64,000 bases of DNA from Rhodovarius crocodyli (GCA_945901085.1 CAMDJV010000011.1:37464-101463); one strand, 5' to 3'. Shown: positions 41,149 to 50,514, counted from the first letter of the stretch. A program made the numbers and translations. The notes: generated from the sequence alone by a model not told the origin.

Positions 41149-42264
41149 ATGATTTTCCTGTCATGGCTGTTTGCGCTGCTGGCGGGGCTGGGGGCGGTGC
41201 AGGTGCTGCTGGCGGCCCGCGCCGCCGCCCGGCTGGCGTCGGCGGCGGCGGCGGCCTCCGATGCTCTTGGCCTGCCCGCCGCCATCCTCAAGCCATTGCA
41301 TGGCGCCACCCCACAACTGGCGGAGAATTTGGCCGCAACCCTGGCGCAGGACCATGCCGCCGGGTTTGAGATGCTGATGGCGGTGGCGGACCCGGCGGAC
41401 CCCGCAGCGGCCCTGGCTGCGCCCTTCTGCCCGCCTGGGCGGCTGCTGCGCGGCGGGGCGGTGCTGGGGGCCAACCGGAAGGTCTCGCAGCTGGTGCATA
41501 TGGCGGCGGCGAGTGATGCGCCGGTGCTGGTGTTGGCCGATGCCGATATGGCGGTGGGGCCGGGCTGGCTGAACGCCGTCACCGCGCCCTTGGCCGAGCC
41601 GGGGGTGGGGCTGGTCACCTGTCTCTATCGCGGTGTTGCGGCGGATGAGGGGGTTTGTTCGCAGCTGACGGCATTGTCGGTCGATTGGCATTTCCTGCCC
41701 AATGCGGCGCTGGGCGAGGCGCTGGGTCAGGCGCGGGGCTGCTACGGTGCCACCATTGCGCTTAGGGCGCAGACCCTGGCGGCGATTGGCGGGTTTGAGA
41801 CGTTTTTGGATGTGCTGGCCGATGACCATGCGATGGGCCAGGCGGTGCGCCGGCTGGGGCTGCGGGTGGTATTGGCGCCGGTGCTGCCGGGGCATGTGAT
41901 GGCCGAGGCCGGGCTGGCGGGGCTTTGGACGCATGAGTTGCGCTGGGCGCGCACGCTGCGGCTGCTCAACCCCGTCGGCTATGGCGGGATGGCGCTAACC
42001 CACCCCATCGCCTGGGCCGCTTTGGCGGTGCTGGCGGCGCCGGGGGCGCTGAGCCTTGGTGTGGCGGGGTTGGCCCTTGCTGCCCGATTCGCCGCCTGCG
42101 CCTGGGTGGATCGCGCCTTGGGGCTGGCGCCGCGCCTCGCCTGGGTGCTGCCGCGCGATGGGCTGTCCTTTGCCATATGGCTGGCGGGGCTTTGGCCGGG
42201 GCGGGTGCGGTGGGGTGGCGAGCGCTTCCAAATCAGCCGCGATGGGCGTATGCGCCGCGATTGA
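41149..42264 (+). CDS. hpnI: Hopanoid biosynthesis glycosyltransferase HpnI
   Basis: 371 aa from the ATG at 41149; an earlier ATG (41116) would overlap the mlaA leader. GT2 fold of the ceramide-glucosyltransferase type: N-terminal helix (1-22), 'AAILKPLHGATPQLAENLAA', the DxD-like 'VLVLADADMAVGPGWL', 'ARGCYGATIALRAQTLAAIG', the ED-like 'DVLADDHAMGQAVRRLGLRV' and the QxxRW-like 'HELRWARTLR'. C-terminal membrane helices follow. HpnI transfers N-acetylglucosamine to bacteriohopanetetrol. Start of hpnI-hpnJ-hpnK-hpnL. Confidence 0.9.
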   Translation: MIFLSWLFALLAGLGAVQVLLAARAAARLASAAAAASDALGLPAAILKPLHGATPQLAENLAATLAQDHAAGFEMLMAVADPADPAAALAAPFCPPGRLLRGGAVLGANRKVSQLVHMAAASDAPVLVLADADMAVGPGWLNAVTAPLAEPGVGLVTCLYRGVAADEGVCSQLTALSVDWHFLPNAALGEALGQARGCYGATIALRAQTLAAIGGFETFLDVLADDHAMGQAVRRLGLRVVLAPVLPGHVMAEAGLAGLWTHELRWARTLRLLNPVGYGGMALTHPIAWAALAVLAAPGALSLGVAGLALAARFAACAWVDRALGLAPRLAWVLPRDGLSFAIWLAGLWPGRVRWGGERFQISRDGRMRRD

Positions 42265-42344
42265 AGCGGCTGGCCGAAAAGCCAGTTGAGCTTCGCGGCG
42301 GGTTACCGCACACCGACATAAATTTCGCAAAGGTCGCTGTCCCT

Positions 42345-43772
42345 ATGATGCGCACCCTCTTCCTTCAGGCTCCCACCTTCGATGGTTTCGATGGCGGTGC
42401 GGGCTCGCGCTATCAGGCGAAGCGGGAAATCCGCAGCTATTGGTTCCCCACCTGGCTGGCCCAGCCGGCGGCGCTGATCGAGGGATCGAAGCTGGTTGAT
42501 GCGCCGCCGCACAATCAGTCCCTGGCCGATGTGGCGCCGATGGCGCGGGATTTTGACCAGGTGGTGCTGCACACCTCCACCCCCAGCTTCGCCTCGGACA
42601 TCAAGGTGGCTGAGGCGCTCAAGGCGGTGAACCCCTCGCTGAAGGTGGGGCTGATCGGCGCCAAGGTGGCGGTGCAATCGGAGGAATCCCTGCGTGATGC
42701 GCCGGTGGTGGATTGGGTGGCGCGCAATGAGTTTGACTTTACCGTCAAGGATGTGGCGTCGGGGATGGACCTCTCGGCCATCAAGGGGCTGAGCTGGCGG
42801 AATCATTCCGGCGTGATCGTGCATAATCAAGACCGCGCGATGCTGGAGAATATGGACGAGCTGCCCTTCGTCTCTGAGGTGTATAAGCGTGATCTGGACT
42901 GGAAGAAGTATTTTATCGGCTATCTGAAGCATCCTTATGTCAGCTTCTATACCGGGCGCGGGTGCAAGAGCCGCTGCACGTTTTGTCTCTGGCCGCAGAC
43001 GGTGGGCGGGCATCGCTATCGCACCCGTTCGGTGGGGCATGTGATTGAGGAGGTGAAATACATCCTCAAGGCCTTCCCGGAGATGAAGGAGCTGTTTTTC
43101 GACGACGATACGTTTACCGATGACCTGCCGCGGGCTGAGGCGATTGCCAAGGAGTTGGGCAAGCTGGGGGTGACCTGGTCCTGCAATGCCAAGGCCAATG
43201 TGCCCTATGCCTCGCTGAAGGTGATGGCGGAGAATGGGCTGCGGCTGTTGCTGGTGGGGTATGAGACCGGCAATCAGCAGATTCTGGTCAATATCAAGAA
43301 GGGCATGCGGATCGACGTGGCGAAGCAATTCACCAAGGATTGCCATGCGCTGGGGATCAAGATCCATGGCACCTTCATCCTGGGCCTGCCCGGTGAAACG
43401 ACGGAGACGATCCAGGAAACCATCAAATTCGCCATTGAGACCAATCCGCACACCATTCAGGTCTCGCTGGCGGCGCCCTATCCTGGCACTTTCCTGTGGG
43501 ATCAGGCGGCGCGCGAGGGCTGGCTGGATACGGCAAATACTGAATATGTGGATGCACATGGGGTGCAAATCGCGCCCTTGGCCTATCCCCACCTGAGCCA
43601 TACCGAGATATTCACCTCGGTGGAGGCGTTTTATAAGAAATTTTACTTCCGGGCGCCGAAAATCGCGGCGATCTGCAATGAGATGGTGAGGGACCGGCAG
43701 ATGCTGGTGCGCAGGCTGCGTGAGGGGGTGGAGTTCTTCCGCTTCCTGCGGGAGCGCAAGGCGGCGGCCTGA
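42345..43772 (+). CDS. hpnJ: Hopanoid biosynthesis B12-binding radical SAM protein HpnJ
   Basis: 475 aa. The start at ATG 42345 (MMRTLFLQAPTFDGFDGGAG) matches the family N-terminus; AAAGG lies upstream. A cobalamin-binding-like N-terminal domain (about 1-140) precedes the radical SAM core with the cluster motif C207-KSR-C211-TF-C214 in 'YTGRGCKSRCTFCLWPQ'. In the known pathway HpnJ contracts the amino sugar to the cyclitol ether head group of composite hopanoids. 80 bp after hpnI, 41 bp before hpnK. Confidence 0.93.
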   Translation: MMRTLFLQAPTFDGFDGGAGSRYQAKREIRSYWFPTWLAQPAALIEGSKLVDAPPHNQSLADVAPMARDFDQVVLHTSTPSFASDIKVAEALKAVNPSLKVGLIGAKVAVQSEESLRDAPVVDWVARNEFDFTVKDVASGMDLSAIKGLSWRNHSGVIVHNQDRAMLENMDELPFVSEVYKRDLDWKKYFIGYLKHPYVSFYTGRGCKSRCTFCLWPQTVGGHRYRTRSVGHVIEEVKYILKAFPEMKELFFDDDTFTDDLPRAEAIAKELGKLGVTWSCNAKANVPYASLKVMAENGLRLLLVGYETGNQQILVNIKKGMRIDVAKQFTKDCHALGIKIHGTFILGLPGETTETIQETIKFAIETNPHTIQVSLAAPYPGTFLWDQAAREGWLDTANTEYVDAHGVQIAPLAYPHLSHTEIFTSVEAFYKKFYFRAPKIAAICNEMVRDRQMLVRRLREGVEFFRFLRERKAAA

Positions 43773-43813
43773 TCGATGCTGGCCCGCCTCGCGGGTGCGG
43801 CGGTGGTGAGGAT

Positions 43814-44605
43814 ATGCGCATTCGCCTGATCTTCAACGCCGATGATTTCGGCCTGCATGCCCGGGTGAATGAGGCGGTGGAGCGGGCGCATGAGCAGGGC
43901 GTGCTCACCGCCGCCTCGCTGATGGTGGGCTCGCCGGGGATGGATGAGGCGGTGGCCATTGCACACCGCACCCCCAGCCTGGCGGTGGGGCTGCATCTTG
44001 TGCTCACCGATGGGGTGCCGGTGCTGCCGGCGGCGCGGATTGCGGCGCTGGTGCAGAAGAATGGCCGGTTTCGTAATGACATGGCGGGGCTGGGGCTGGC
44101 GCTTGCGGTGTCGCGCGAAGCCCGGGCGGAGATGGCGGCGGAGATTGCGGCGCAATTCGCCCGCTTTGCCGAAACCGGGCTGCGGGCGGACCATATCAAT
44201 GCGCATAAGCATTTTCATTTGCATCCGCTGATCGGCGCGGCGGCGCTGCGGGCAGCGCGGGCGGCGGGCTTCCCGGCCATGCGGGTGCCCCATGAGATAG
44301 GCGGGCCGGTGCTGCAAAATGCCTGGTGCCGGGTGATGCGCGCCACGGGTTTGCCCGCGCCGGATCGGGTGGTGGGGCTGCGCTGGTCTGGCGCCTTCAC
44401 CGCCGAGCGGGTGCTGGCAGCGCTGCGCCGGATACCGGCGGGGGTGAGCGAATTCTATTTTCACCCCGCCACCAGCAATGACGTGCCAGGCGGCGCGCCG
44501 GGTTATCGCTACACGGATGAACTGGCCGCACTCATCGACCCGCGGGTGATCGAGGCGGTGCGGCATATCCCGCGTGGCGGCTATGCGGCGATGCTGCGGG
44601 CATGA
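43814..44605 (+). CDS. hpnK: Hopanoid biosynthesis deacetylase HpnK (ChbG/YdjC family)
   Basis: 263 aa. Metal-dependent deacetylase: 'LIFNADDFGLHARVNEAV' (5-22) gives the catalytic Asp pair, 'AVGLHLVLTDG' and 'DHINAHKHFHLHP' the histidine ligands. It removes the acetyl group added with GlcNAc by HpnI, giving glucosaminyl hopanoid for HpnJ. The stop overlaps the hpnL start (ATGA). Confidence 0.92.
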   Translation: MRIRLIFNADDFGLHARVNEAVERAHEQGVLTAASLMVGSPGMDEAVAIAHRTPSLAVGLHLVLTDGVPVLPAARIAALVQKNGRFRNDMAGLGLALAVSREARAEMAAEIAAQFARFAETGLRADHINAHKHFHLHPLIGAAALRAARAAGFPAMRVPHEIGGPVLQNAWCRVMRATGLPAPDRVVGLRWSGAFTAERVLAALRRIPAGVSEFYFHPATSNDVPGGAPGYRYTDELAALIDPRVIEAVRHIPRGGYAAMLRA

Positions 44606-45552
44606 ACCGGGCGGGGCTTGGGCTGGCGCTGGCGGGGTTTGCCGCCGCCTGCTGGGTGATCTGGCAGCAGGATTTTTCCGAGGTCTGGCATGTGCTCGCC
44701 GCGGCCGGCTTTGGCCTGGTGCTGGCGGCTTTGGCGCATATTCCTTCCATGGTGCTCAACGCCCATGCCTGGGCGATGCTCATGCCCCGGCACAGCCGCC
44801 CCACCCTGCCCGGCATGGTGTTTCAAGTTTGGCTGCGCGAGAGCGTGAACAATCTTTTGCCGGTGGGCCGGGTGGGTGGCGAATTGGTCTGCTACCGGCT
44901 GATGCGCCGGCAGGGGCTGCGGGCGGCGCCGGTGGCGGGGGGGCTGATTGCCGATGTGGCGCTCTCGCTGGTGTCGCAATTGCTGTTTGCGCTGCTGGGG
45001 CTGGCTTTGTTGGGGTTGAGCGGGGCCGCACTGGGCTGGGGGGCGCTACTGGCGGGGCTGCTGGGCGGCTTTGTGCTGGCGGGGGTGACCATCATGGTGT
45101 TGCGGGCCTCGCTGCTCGGACGGGTGATCGGCGCGATCAATGCGCTGGCGCAGGACAGGCTCGCTGGCATGGCCGAGGGGGCAAGGCGGCTCGATATTTA
45201 TCTGCGCCGGCTGTGGCGGCGGCCGCGCGCGCCCTTGCTTTGCACCCTGTGGCAATTCGCCGCCTGGCTGGCAGGGGCGCTGGAGATTTGGGTGGCCTGC
45301 CGGGTGCTGGGGGTGGAGGTGAGCCTCGCCGATGCGGTGATGATCGAGGCGCTGATACAGGCCCTGGCCTCGGCCGCCTTCATCATGCCCGGGGCGCTGG
45401 GGGTGCAGGAGGCGGGTTTCGTGGGCCTCGCCGTGCTGGCGGGGCTGGACCCCAGCATGGGGGCGGCGCTGGCGGTGACGCGACGGCTGCGCGATGTGGT
45501 GCTGTATGTGCCGGGGCTGCTGGCCTGGGGCTGGGCTGAGCGGCGGGGGTGA
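44602..45552 (+). CDS. hpnL: Hopanoid biosynthesis membrane protein HpnL
   Basis: 316 aa with about 8 membrane helices; UPF0104/flippase-like (lysylphosphatidylglycerol synthase transmembrane) family. Typical segments: 'VWLRESVNNLLPVGRVGGEL' and 'MIEALIQALASAAFIMPGALGVQEAGF' split as 'ALIQALASAAFIMPGALG' then 'VQEAGFVGLA'. Proposed to move hopanoids or their precursors across the inner membrane; this is inferred from family and context. Overlaps hpnK by 4 bp. Confidence 0.88.
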   Translation: MNRAGLGLALAGFAAACWVIWQQDFSEVWHVLAAAGFGLVLAALAHIPSMVLNAHAWAMLMPRHSRPTLPGMVFQVWLRESVNNLLPVGRVGGELVCYRLMRRQGLRAAPVAGGLIADVALSLVSQLLFALLGLALLGLSGAALGWGALLAGLLGGFVLAGVTIMVLRASLLGRVIGAINALAQDRLAGMAEGARRLDIYLRRLWRRPRAPLLCTLWQFAAWLAGALEIWVACRVLGVEVSLADAVMIEALIQALASAAFIMPGALGVQEAGFVGLAVLAGLDPSMGAALAVTRRLRDVVLYVPGLLAWGWAERRG

Positions 45553-45558
45553 GGGCTT

Positions 45559-46383
45559 CTACCGCCGGGTGGGCCCGGCCTCACTCAGTGCCAGGTTTTG
45601 CTGGGCCAGATCGGCCGTGGGGGTATCGGGGGCGAGGCTGATCACCCGCAGCCAATCGGCCCGGGCGCCTGCCGCGTCATTGCGCAATTGCAGCAAGATG
45701 CCGCGCTCGAGCAGGGCCTCGGGATTGTCAGGCGAGACGCTCAGGGCGCGGTTCACGCTCTCCATCGCGGCATCCGCACGCTCGAGGTTGCGCAGGGCTG
45801 CGGCACGGAAGACCAGCGCCTCGGTCCGCTCCGGGTCGAGTGCCAGGGCGCGCTCAAGATCGGCCAGCGCCTCCGAATAGCGCGCCATGGTGCCCAGGGC
45901 GATCGAGCGGTCGGTCAGCAAATCGGGGTCATTGGGCGCGAGGGTCATCGCCATGGTGGTGGCGGCAAAGGCGCGCGCAGGGTCGCCCGCCATCATCCAG
46001 GCCTGGCCGGCCTGGGCGAAGACGGCGGCGCGCGCGGCGGGGCCGGCGCTGCTGCCAATGGCCAGGCGCTCCAATTGCGCGGCCGCGCGGTCAGGCTCGC
46101 CCACGGTCAATTGCGCCAGGGCGGCGCAGTGCCGCGCGCCCTCGCCGCCGCCGGTTGCATCCCAGGCATCGGCAAAAGCCAGCGCGCCTTCAGGGTCCTG
46201 GCGCAGCATGGCAAGGCAGCGCTCGTAATCCGCGCCATCGGCCAGGCGGGGCGGCTCGGGCGGCAGCGGCAATTCCACCACCTCCTCCCGCTCCACGGCG
46301 CGATACTCCCAGGCCACGCCGCCGGCAGCTAGCAGCGCAATAACCGCGAGCAGGGCGAAGAGGGAGGAGCGGGCGGCGTTCAC
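45559..46383 (-). CDS. Anchored TPR protein
   Basis: 274 aa with a GTG start at 46383. An N-terminal membrane helix (about 6-25, 'SSLFALLAVIALLAAGGVAW') is followed by a periplasm-facing TPR array ('AWMMAGDPARAFAATTMAMT', 'ALGTMARYSEALADLERALA', 'AALRNLERADAAMESVNRAL'). Role unknown; its stop lies 6 bp from the convergent hpnL stop, so it is a separate unit. It may be a scaffold for an envelope complex. Confidence 0.75.
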   Translation of the reverse strand: MNAARSSLFALLAVIALLAAGGVAWEYRAVEREEVVELPLPPEPPRLADGADYERCLAMLRQDPEGALAFADAWDATGGGEGARHCAALAQLTVGEPDRAAAQLERLAIGSSAGPAARAAVFAQAGQAWMMAGDPARAFAATTMAMTLAPNDPDLLTDRSIALGTMARYSEALADLERALALDPERTEALVFRAAALRNLERADAAMESVNRALSVSPDNPEALLERGILLQLRNDAAGARADWLRVISLAPDTPTADLAQQNLALSEAGPTRR

Positions 46384-46438
46384 GGCGTTCTTCTAGCCCA
46401 GCTTGCATTGACACGCGAACCCGGCCCAGTTTGGCTTC

Positions 46439-47272
46439 ATGACACCACGATTGCTGATCATTGGCGGCGGCTATTCCGGAGGCGCGGTGGCGCGCGCGGC
46501 GGCGGCCGCGGGTTGGGATTTGGCCGCCACCACGCGCGGCGCGCCCGGGGCGGGGCAGATCAGCTTCGCCGCGGCCGGCGCGGCTTTGGCGCAAACCACC
46601 CATCTGCTGATGACGGCACCGCCGGGCGAATCGGGCGACCCTTTCCTGGCCGCGCATGGCGGCGCGCTGCCCGGCGGGCTGATCTGGGCCGGCTATCTCT
46701 CCACCACCGGGGTATATGGTGACCGTGATGGCGGCTGGGTGGATGAGGCAACACCCCCTGCCCCCGGCCAGCCGCGCAGCCTGCGCCGGCTGGAGGCGGA
46801 GCAGGCCTGGCGGGCGGCGGCTGTGGCGGGGGGCTTCGCGCTCGATATTTTCCGCGTGGCCGGGATTTATGGGCCCGGGCGCAGCGCCTTTGATGATCTG
46901 CGGGCAGGCCAGGCGAGGCGGACCCATAAGCCGGGCCATGCCTTTGGGCGCATCCATGTGGAGGATATCGCCGCCGCCGTGCTGGCCGCCATGAGCCACC
47001 CGCCGGATGGCGCGCGGGTGCTCAACCTGACCGATGACGAGGCCGCCGAAAGTGCGGTGGTGGTGGAGCATGCCGCGGCATTGCTGGGGGTGGCGGCGCC
47101 GCCGCTGCGCGATTACGCCGAGGCGGCTTCGGGCATGAGCGAGATGGCACGCAGCTTCTGGGCGGAGAATCGCCGGGTGGCGAATAGCGCGACCAAGGCG
47201 GCGCTTGGCATCACCTGGCGCTACCCGACCTACCGCGAGGGGCTGGCGGCTATTCTTCGATCAGGCGGCTGA
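46439..47272 (+). CDS. NAD(P)-dependent epimerase/SDR-family protein (YeeZ-like)
   Basis: 277 aa. Rossmann start 'LLIIGGGYSGGAVARAAAAA' (5-24), then 'LIWAGYLSTTGVYGDRDGGW' in the position of the Ser/Tyr active-site strand, 'DIFRVAGIYGPGRSAFDDLR' and 'GRIHVEDIAAAVLAAM', all as in extended short-chain dehydrogenases of the NAD-dependent epimerase type. The classical YxxxK is not clear, so enzymatic activity is uncertain. Its 3' end overlaps the convergent hydrolase gene by 23 bp. Confidence 0.8.
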   Translation: MTPRLLIIGGGYSGGAVARAAAAAGWDLAATTRGAPGAGQISFAAAGAALAQTTHLLMTAPPGESGDPFLAAHGGALPGGLIWAGYLSTTGVYGDRDGGWVDEATPPAPGQPRSLRRLEAEQAWRAAAVAGGFALDIFRVAGIYGPGRSAFDDLRAGQARRTHKPGHAFGRIHVEDIAAAVLAAMSHPPDGARVLNLTDDEAAESAVVVEHAAALLGVAAPPLRDYAEAASGMSEMARSFWAENRRVANSATKAALGITWRYPTYREGLAAILRSGG

Positions 47273-47996
47273 CCTCCGCGATCAGCAGCGCGATATCCTG
47301 CGGGCGGGAGAGGCGATGGTCGCCATCCTTGATCAGATGGACCCGCACATCATCACCATCAATCGCCTCGGCGAAGCGCAGCGCGTGGCGCCAGGGGACA
47401 TCGGTGTCGCGCATGCCTTGCAGGATGCGGACCGGGAAACGGAAGGGCAGCGGGTTCGTCATGACCTGCTGCTGGCGGCCATCCTCGATCAGCGCGCGGG
47501 TGATGGCATAGGGCTCGCCATAGTCGGAGGGGCGGTGCCAGACGCCGTCGCGCAGGATGGTGGCGCGGATCTCGGGGGTGAATTGCGGCCACATCAGCGT
47601 TTCGGTGAAATCCGGCGCGGGGGCGATGCCGAGCAGGGCATGCACCCGCTCGGGCGCGGCGCGGGCGAGCAGGGCTGCGATCCAACCGCCCATGGAACTG
47701 CCCACCAGCAGCTGTGGGCCGGTGGTCAGTTGGTCGAGCACCATTTGGGCGTCGGCGGCCCAGCGGCCGATGGTGCCATCCTCGAAGCGGCCGCCGGATT
47801 GGCCATGGCCGGCATAATCGAAGCGGCAAAAGGCCTGGCCCTTTGCGGCGGCCCAGTCGGACAGCGCCTCGGCCTTGCTGCCGGTCATGTCGGATTTGAA
47901 GCCGCCGAGGAAGACAATGCCCGGCCCCCGCCCGGCGATGCGACGAAAGGCGATGGGGGTGCCGTCTTCGGCCGGGATGGTTCCGATGTCTTCCAT
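47250..47996 (-). CDS. Alpha/beta hydrolase (ABHD10-like)
   Basis: 248 aa from the ATG at 47996; an upstream ATG at 48029 is possible and no clear SD decides. 'VFLGGFKSDMTGSKA' (28-42), 'CRFDYAGHGQSGGRF', the nucleophile elbow G-S-S101-M-G-G and 'LIKDGDHRLSRP' with the catalytic His form a complete serine hydrolase. The 'GG..SDM.G.KA' signature is typical of ABHD10-like palmitoyl/acyl-thioesterase relatives. Substrate unknown. Confidence 0.8.
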   Translation of the reverse strand: MEDIGTIPAEDGTPIAFRRIAGRGPGIVFLGGFKSDMTGSKAEALSDWAAAKGQAFCRFDYAGHGQSGGRFEDGTIGRWAADAQMVLDQLTTGPQLLVGSSMGGWIAALLARAAPERVHALLGIAPAPDFTETLMWPQFTPEIRATILRDGVWHRPSDYGEPYAITRALIEDGRQQQVMTNPLPFRFPVRILQGMRDTDVPWRHALRFAEAIDGDDVRVHLIKDGDHRLSRPQDIALLIAEVSRLIEE

Positions 47997-48074
47997 GGCG
48001 CTTGCATAACACCGCTTGCGGGCGGGCACGATTCAGGGTGAGCATGGGAACCATAAAAACCGGAGGAACGAAAC

Positions 48075-49397
48075 ATGCAGGGCATCAAGCGCCGCGACGC
48101 ATTGTTGGGCGCGCTCGCCGCACCCATGGTGGTGGAGCAGGTGGGCGCGCAAAGCGCCTTTGACTGGAAGCGATTCCGTGGTGAACGCATCGAGGTCTCG
48201 GTGCAGCTTTCGCCGCGCGGCAATCTCCTCACTCAGCATAATCGCGAATTTGAGGAATTGACCGGCATCCGAGCCGGCGTCGAGGTGGTGCCCGAGCAGC
48301 AGCACCGGCAGAAGATCATCATCGAATATGCCTCGGGCCGCCCCAGCTTTGATGTGGGCGAGGTGAGCCTGCATGTGAATAAGCGTCAGGTTGGCCGGGC
48401 GCGCTGGAACACCGATATCAATGCGCTGATAGCCGATAGGACGCTCACCGCGCCGGATTTCGATTTCAATGATTTCGCCCAGGGGATGCGCGAATACGCA
48501 ACCCAGGCGGATGGCCGGATGGATACCCTGCCCGCCTTCGCCGATTACTTTATTTTGTATTATAACAAAGAGTTGCTGGCGGCGAAAAACATCGCGGTGC
48601 CGACGAATTTTGATGAGATGTTCGATAGCGCCAAGCGCATCGAGGATCGCTCGCGGCAGATTTATGGCCATGTCGGCCGCGGGTTGAAAAACGCCAATGT
48701 GGTGCTGTGGAGCAGCTTTCTGCTGGGCACCCAGCAGCGTGATATGATCAATGCGCAACGGCAATTGATCACCGATACGGATGACGCGATCTGGGCAACG
48801 CGGCAATATCAGCGCTTCCTGCGCGATGCCTCGCCGCCGGGCTCCATCGGCTTCAACTGGAATGAATGCCAGACGACCTTCATGCAAGGCCGGGCGGCGA
48901 TGTGGATCGACGGCATTGGCTTTGCCGCACCGCTGGAGGACCCCACCCGCTCGCGCGTGGCGGGCAAGGTGGGCTATGCCCTGGTGCCGCGGGGGCCGGT
49001 TAACCATCATTGCGCGCTCTTCGGCGCGGGCTACGGCATTCCGGAAAATAGCCGCAAGAAGGGGCCGGCCTGGCTTTATCTGCAATGGGCGCTGGGCAAG
49101 CAAATGCAGCTTCGCATGTTGGCGGCGGGGGCTGGCGTGCCGGCGCGGCTCAGCCCCTTCAGCAATGAAGAGGTGATCGGCCAAAGCCGCTTCCCACGCG
49201 AGTTCTTCTCCACTTTGCAGGCATCGGGCCGCATTGCGCGGGCGGGGCTGCCGGAAATTCTGCCGGTGACGGAATTCCGCGACGTGATCGGCACGGCGCT
49301 CACCAATACCATTGGCGGGGCGGACCCGGTGGCGGAAATGCGGGCGGCGACGGCGGCGTTTAAACCGGTGCTGGAGCGGAGCGAGCGGGAGGGTTGA
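48075..49397 (+). CDS. ABC importer, extracellular solute-binding protein (family 1)
   Basis: 440 aa, with GGAGGAA before the ATG. The N-terminus (MQGIKRRDALLGALAAPMVV) looks like a Tat-type or weak Sec signal. Body: 'TQHNREFEELTGIRAGVEVV', 'YYNKELLAAKNIAVPTNFDE', 'FMQGRAAMWIDGIGFAAPLE', 'GPVNHHCALFGAGYGIPENS' and 'PAWLYLQWALGKQMQLRM', as in sugar-binding proteins of CUT1 importers. First gene of a three-gene importer with two permeases downstream. Confidence 0.87.
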   Translation: MQGIKRRDALLGALAAPMVVEQVGAQSAFDWKRFRGERIEVSVQLSPRGNLLTQHNREFEELTGIRAGVEVVPEQQHRQKIIIEYASGRPSFDVGEVSLHVNKRQVGRARWNTDINALIADRTLTAPDFDFNDFAQGMREYATQADGRMDTLPAFADYFILYYNKELLAAKNIAVPTNFDEMFDSAKRIEDRSRQIYGHVGRGLKNANVVLWSSFLLGTQQRDMINAQRQLITDTDDAIWATRQYQRFLRDASPPGSIGFNWNECQTTFMQGRAAMWIDGIGFAAPLEDPTRSRVAGKVGYALVPRGPVNHHCALFGAGYGIPENSRKKGPAWLYLQWALGKQMQLRMLAAGAGVPARLSPFSNEEVIGQSRFPREFFSTLQASGRIARAGLPEILPVTEFRDVIGTALTNTIGGADPVAEMRAATAAFKPVLERSEREG

Positions 49398-49420
49398 GGG
49401 GGGTGAGCGTGGCCCTTGGG

Positions 49421-49632
49421 AGGGCTCTGCCCTCCCAAACCCTCCCGCAAGGAGCCAGGGGCTCCTTGACCGCCTTCTGTTTTATGGCGGCGGCAGGAGG
49501 GGGCCTCGGCGGTGGTTATCTCGGCGCGGTGGCGCGGCGGCCCCCTCACGCCGTCTCCATCAGATGGGATCAAAGGGCCTTTCGGCCCTTTGCGGGGGAG
49601 TTTGAGGGGGCAGAGCCCCCTCAAGGGCAGCA
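49421..49632. repeat. Cluster of GC-rich hairpins between binding protein and permease genes
   Basis: Three inverted repeats: GGGAGGGC-TCT-GCCCTCCC (about 49421-49438), CAAGGAGCC-AGG-GGCTCCTTG (about 49449-49470), and AAGGGCC-TTT-CGGCCCTTT plus GAGGGGGC-AGA-GCCCCCTC (about 49566-49622). They look like dispersed palindromic repeats of the same GGGC...GCCC type as at 9811 and 10003. Here they may act as an mRNA stabiliser giving more binding protein than permease (inference). Confidence 0.6.
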
Positions 49633-49644
49633 AGCGCCCACCCC

Positions 49645-50514
49645 ATGACCCCACGCCGCAACTATGCCAGGCGCTATGTCTGGTTCGTCGTCCCGGCTGC
49701 CTTTGCAGTGGTCGCCACGATTTTGTTTCCCTGGCTTTTCACCATCTATGTCAGCGCCTTTGACTGGCGGCTGGGTGGAGCGCGCGAATGGGTGGGTTTT
49801 GCCAATTATACCAAGCTGTTCAGCGATGAGCGCTTTGGTTGGGCGATGCTGCGCACGCTGCTCTACACCGCCATGGCGGTGGTGTTTCCGTTGATTTTGG
49901 GGCTAGTGGCGGCTTTGGTGTTCAACCAGAAATTCCCGCTGCGGGGCCTGGCGCGCACGGTGTTTATTCTGCCCATGATGGCAACCCCTGTGGCTGTGGC
50001 GCTGGTTTGGACCATGATGTTCCACCCGCAATTGGGGGTGCTCAACTGGCTGTTGGCGCAAATTGGCATTCCGCCGAGCATGTGGGTTTATAGCCCCGAT
50101 ACCGTCATCCCCACCCTGGTGGTGGTGGAGGTATGGCATTGGACGCCTTTGGTGATGCTGTTGATTTTGGGCGGCCTCGCCTCACTGCCGGGGGATCCTT
50201 ATGAGGCAGCGAAGATTGATGGCGCGACGGCGCTGCAATGTTTCTGGCACATCACCTTGCCGCTACTCGCACCCTATATTGTTGTGGCGCTGATCATCCG
50301 CACGATTGATGCGCTCAAGGCCTTTGATACGATTTACGTGATCACCCAGGGCGGGCCAGGCTCGGCTTCGGAGACAATCAATATTTTTCTCTACCTGCAG
50401 GCCTTCGCCTTTTACAATGTGGGCTATGCCAGTGCGGTGGTGGTGGTGTTTTTCGCCATTATTCTGGCCCTGGCGGCCCTGCTGATGTGGACGCGGCAAA
50501 GGGTGAAACAATGA
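49645..50514 (+). CDS. CUT1-type ABC importer permease (UgpA/MalF-like)
   Basis: 289 aa, six membrane helices. 'TILFPWLFTIYVSAFDWRLG' near the N-terminus, 'LGLVAALVFNQKFPLRGLAR' at the start of the BPD_transp_1 domain, and the EAA loop 'LASLPGDPYEAAKIDGATAL' that docks on the ATPase. The stop overlaps the next permease start (ATGA). Partner of the second permease in a heterodimer. Confidence 0.87.
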   Translation: MTPRRNYARRYVWFVVPAAFAVVATILFPWLFTIYVSAFDWRLGGAREWVGFANYTKLFSDERFGWAMLRTLLYTAMAVVFPLILGLVAALVFNQKFPLRGLARTVFILPMMATPVAVALVWTMMFHPQLGVLNWLLAQIGIPPSMWVYSPDTVIPTLVVVEVWHWTPLVMLLILGGLASLPGDPYEAAKIDGATALQCFWHITLPLLAPYIVVALIIRTIDALKAFDTIYVITQGGPGSASETINIFLYLQAFAFYNVGYASAVVVVFFAIILALAALLMWTRQRVKQ

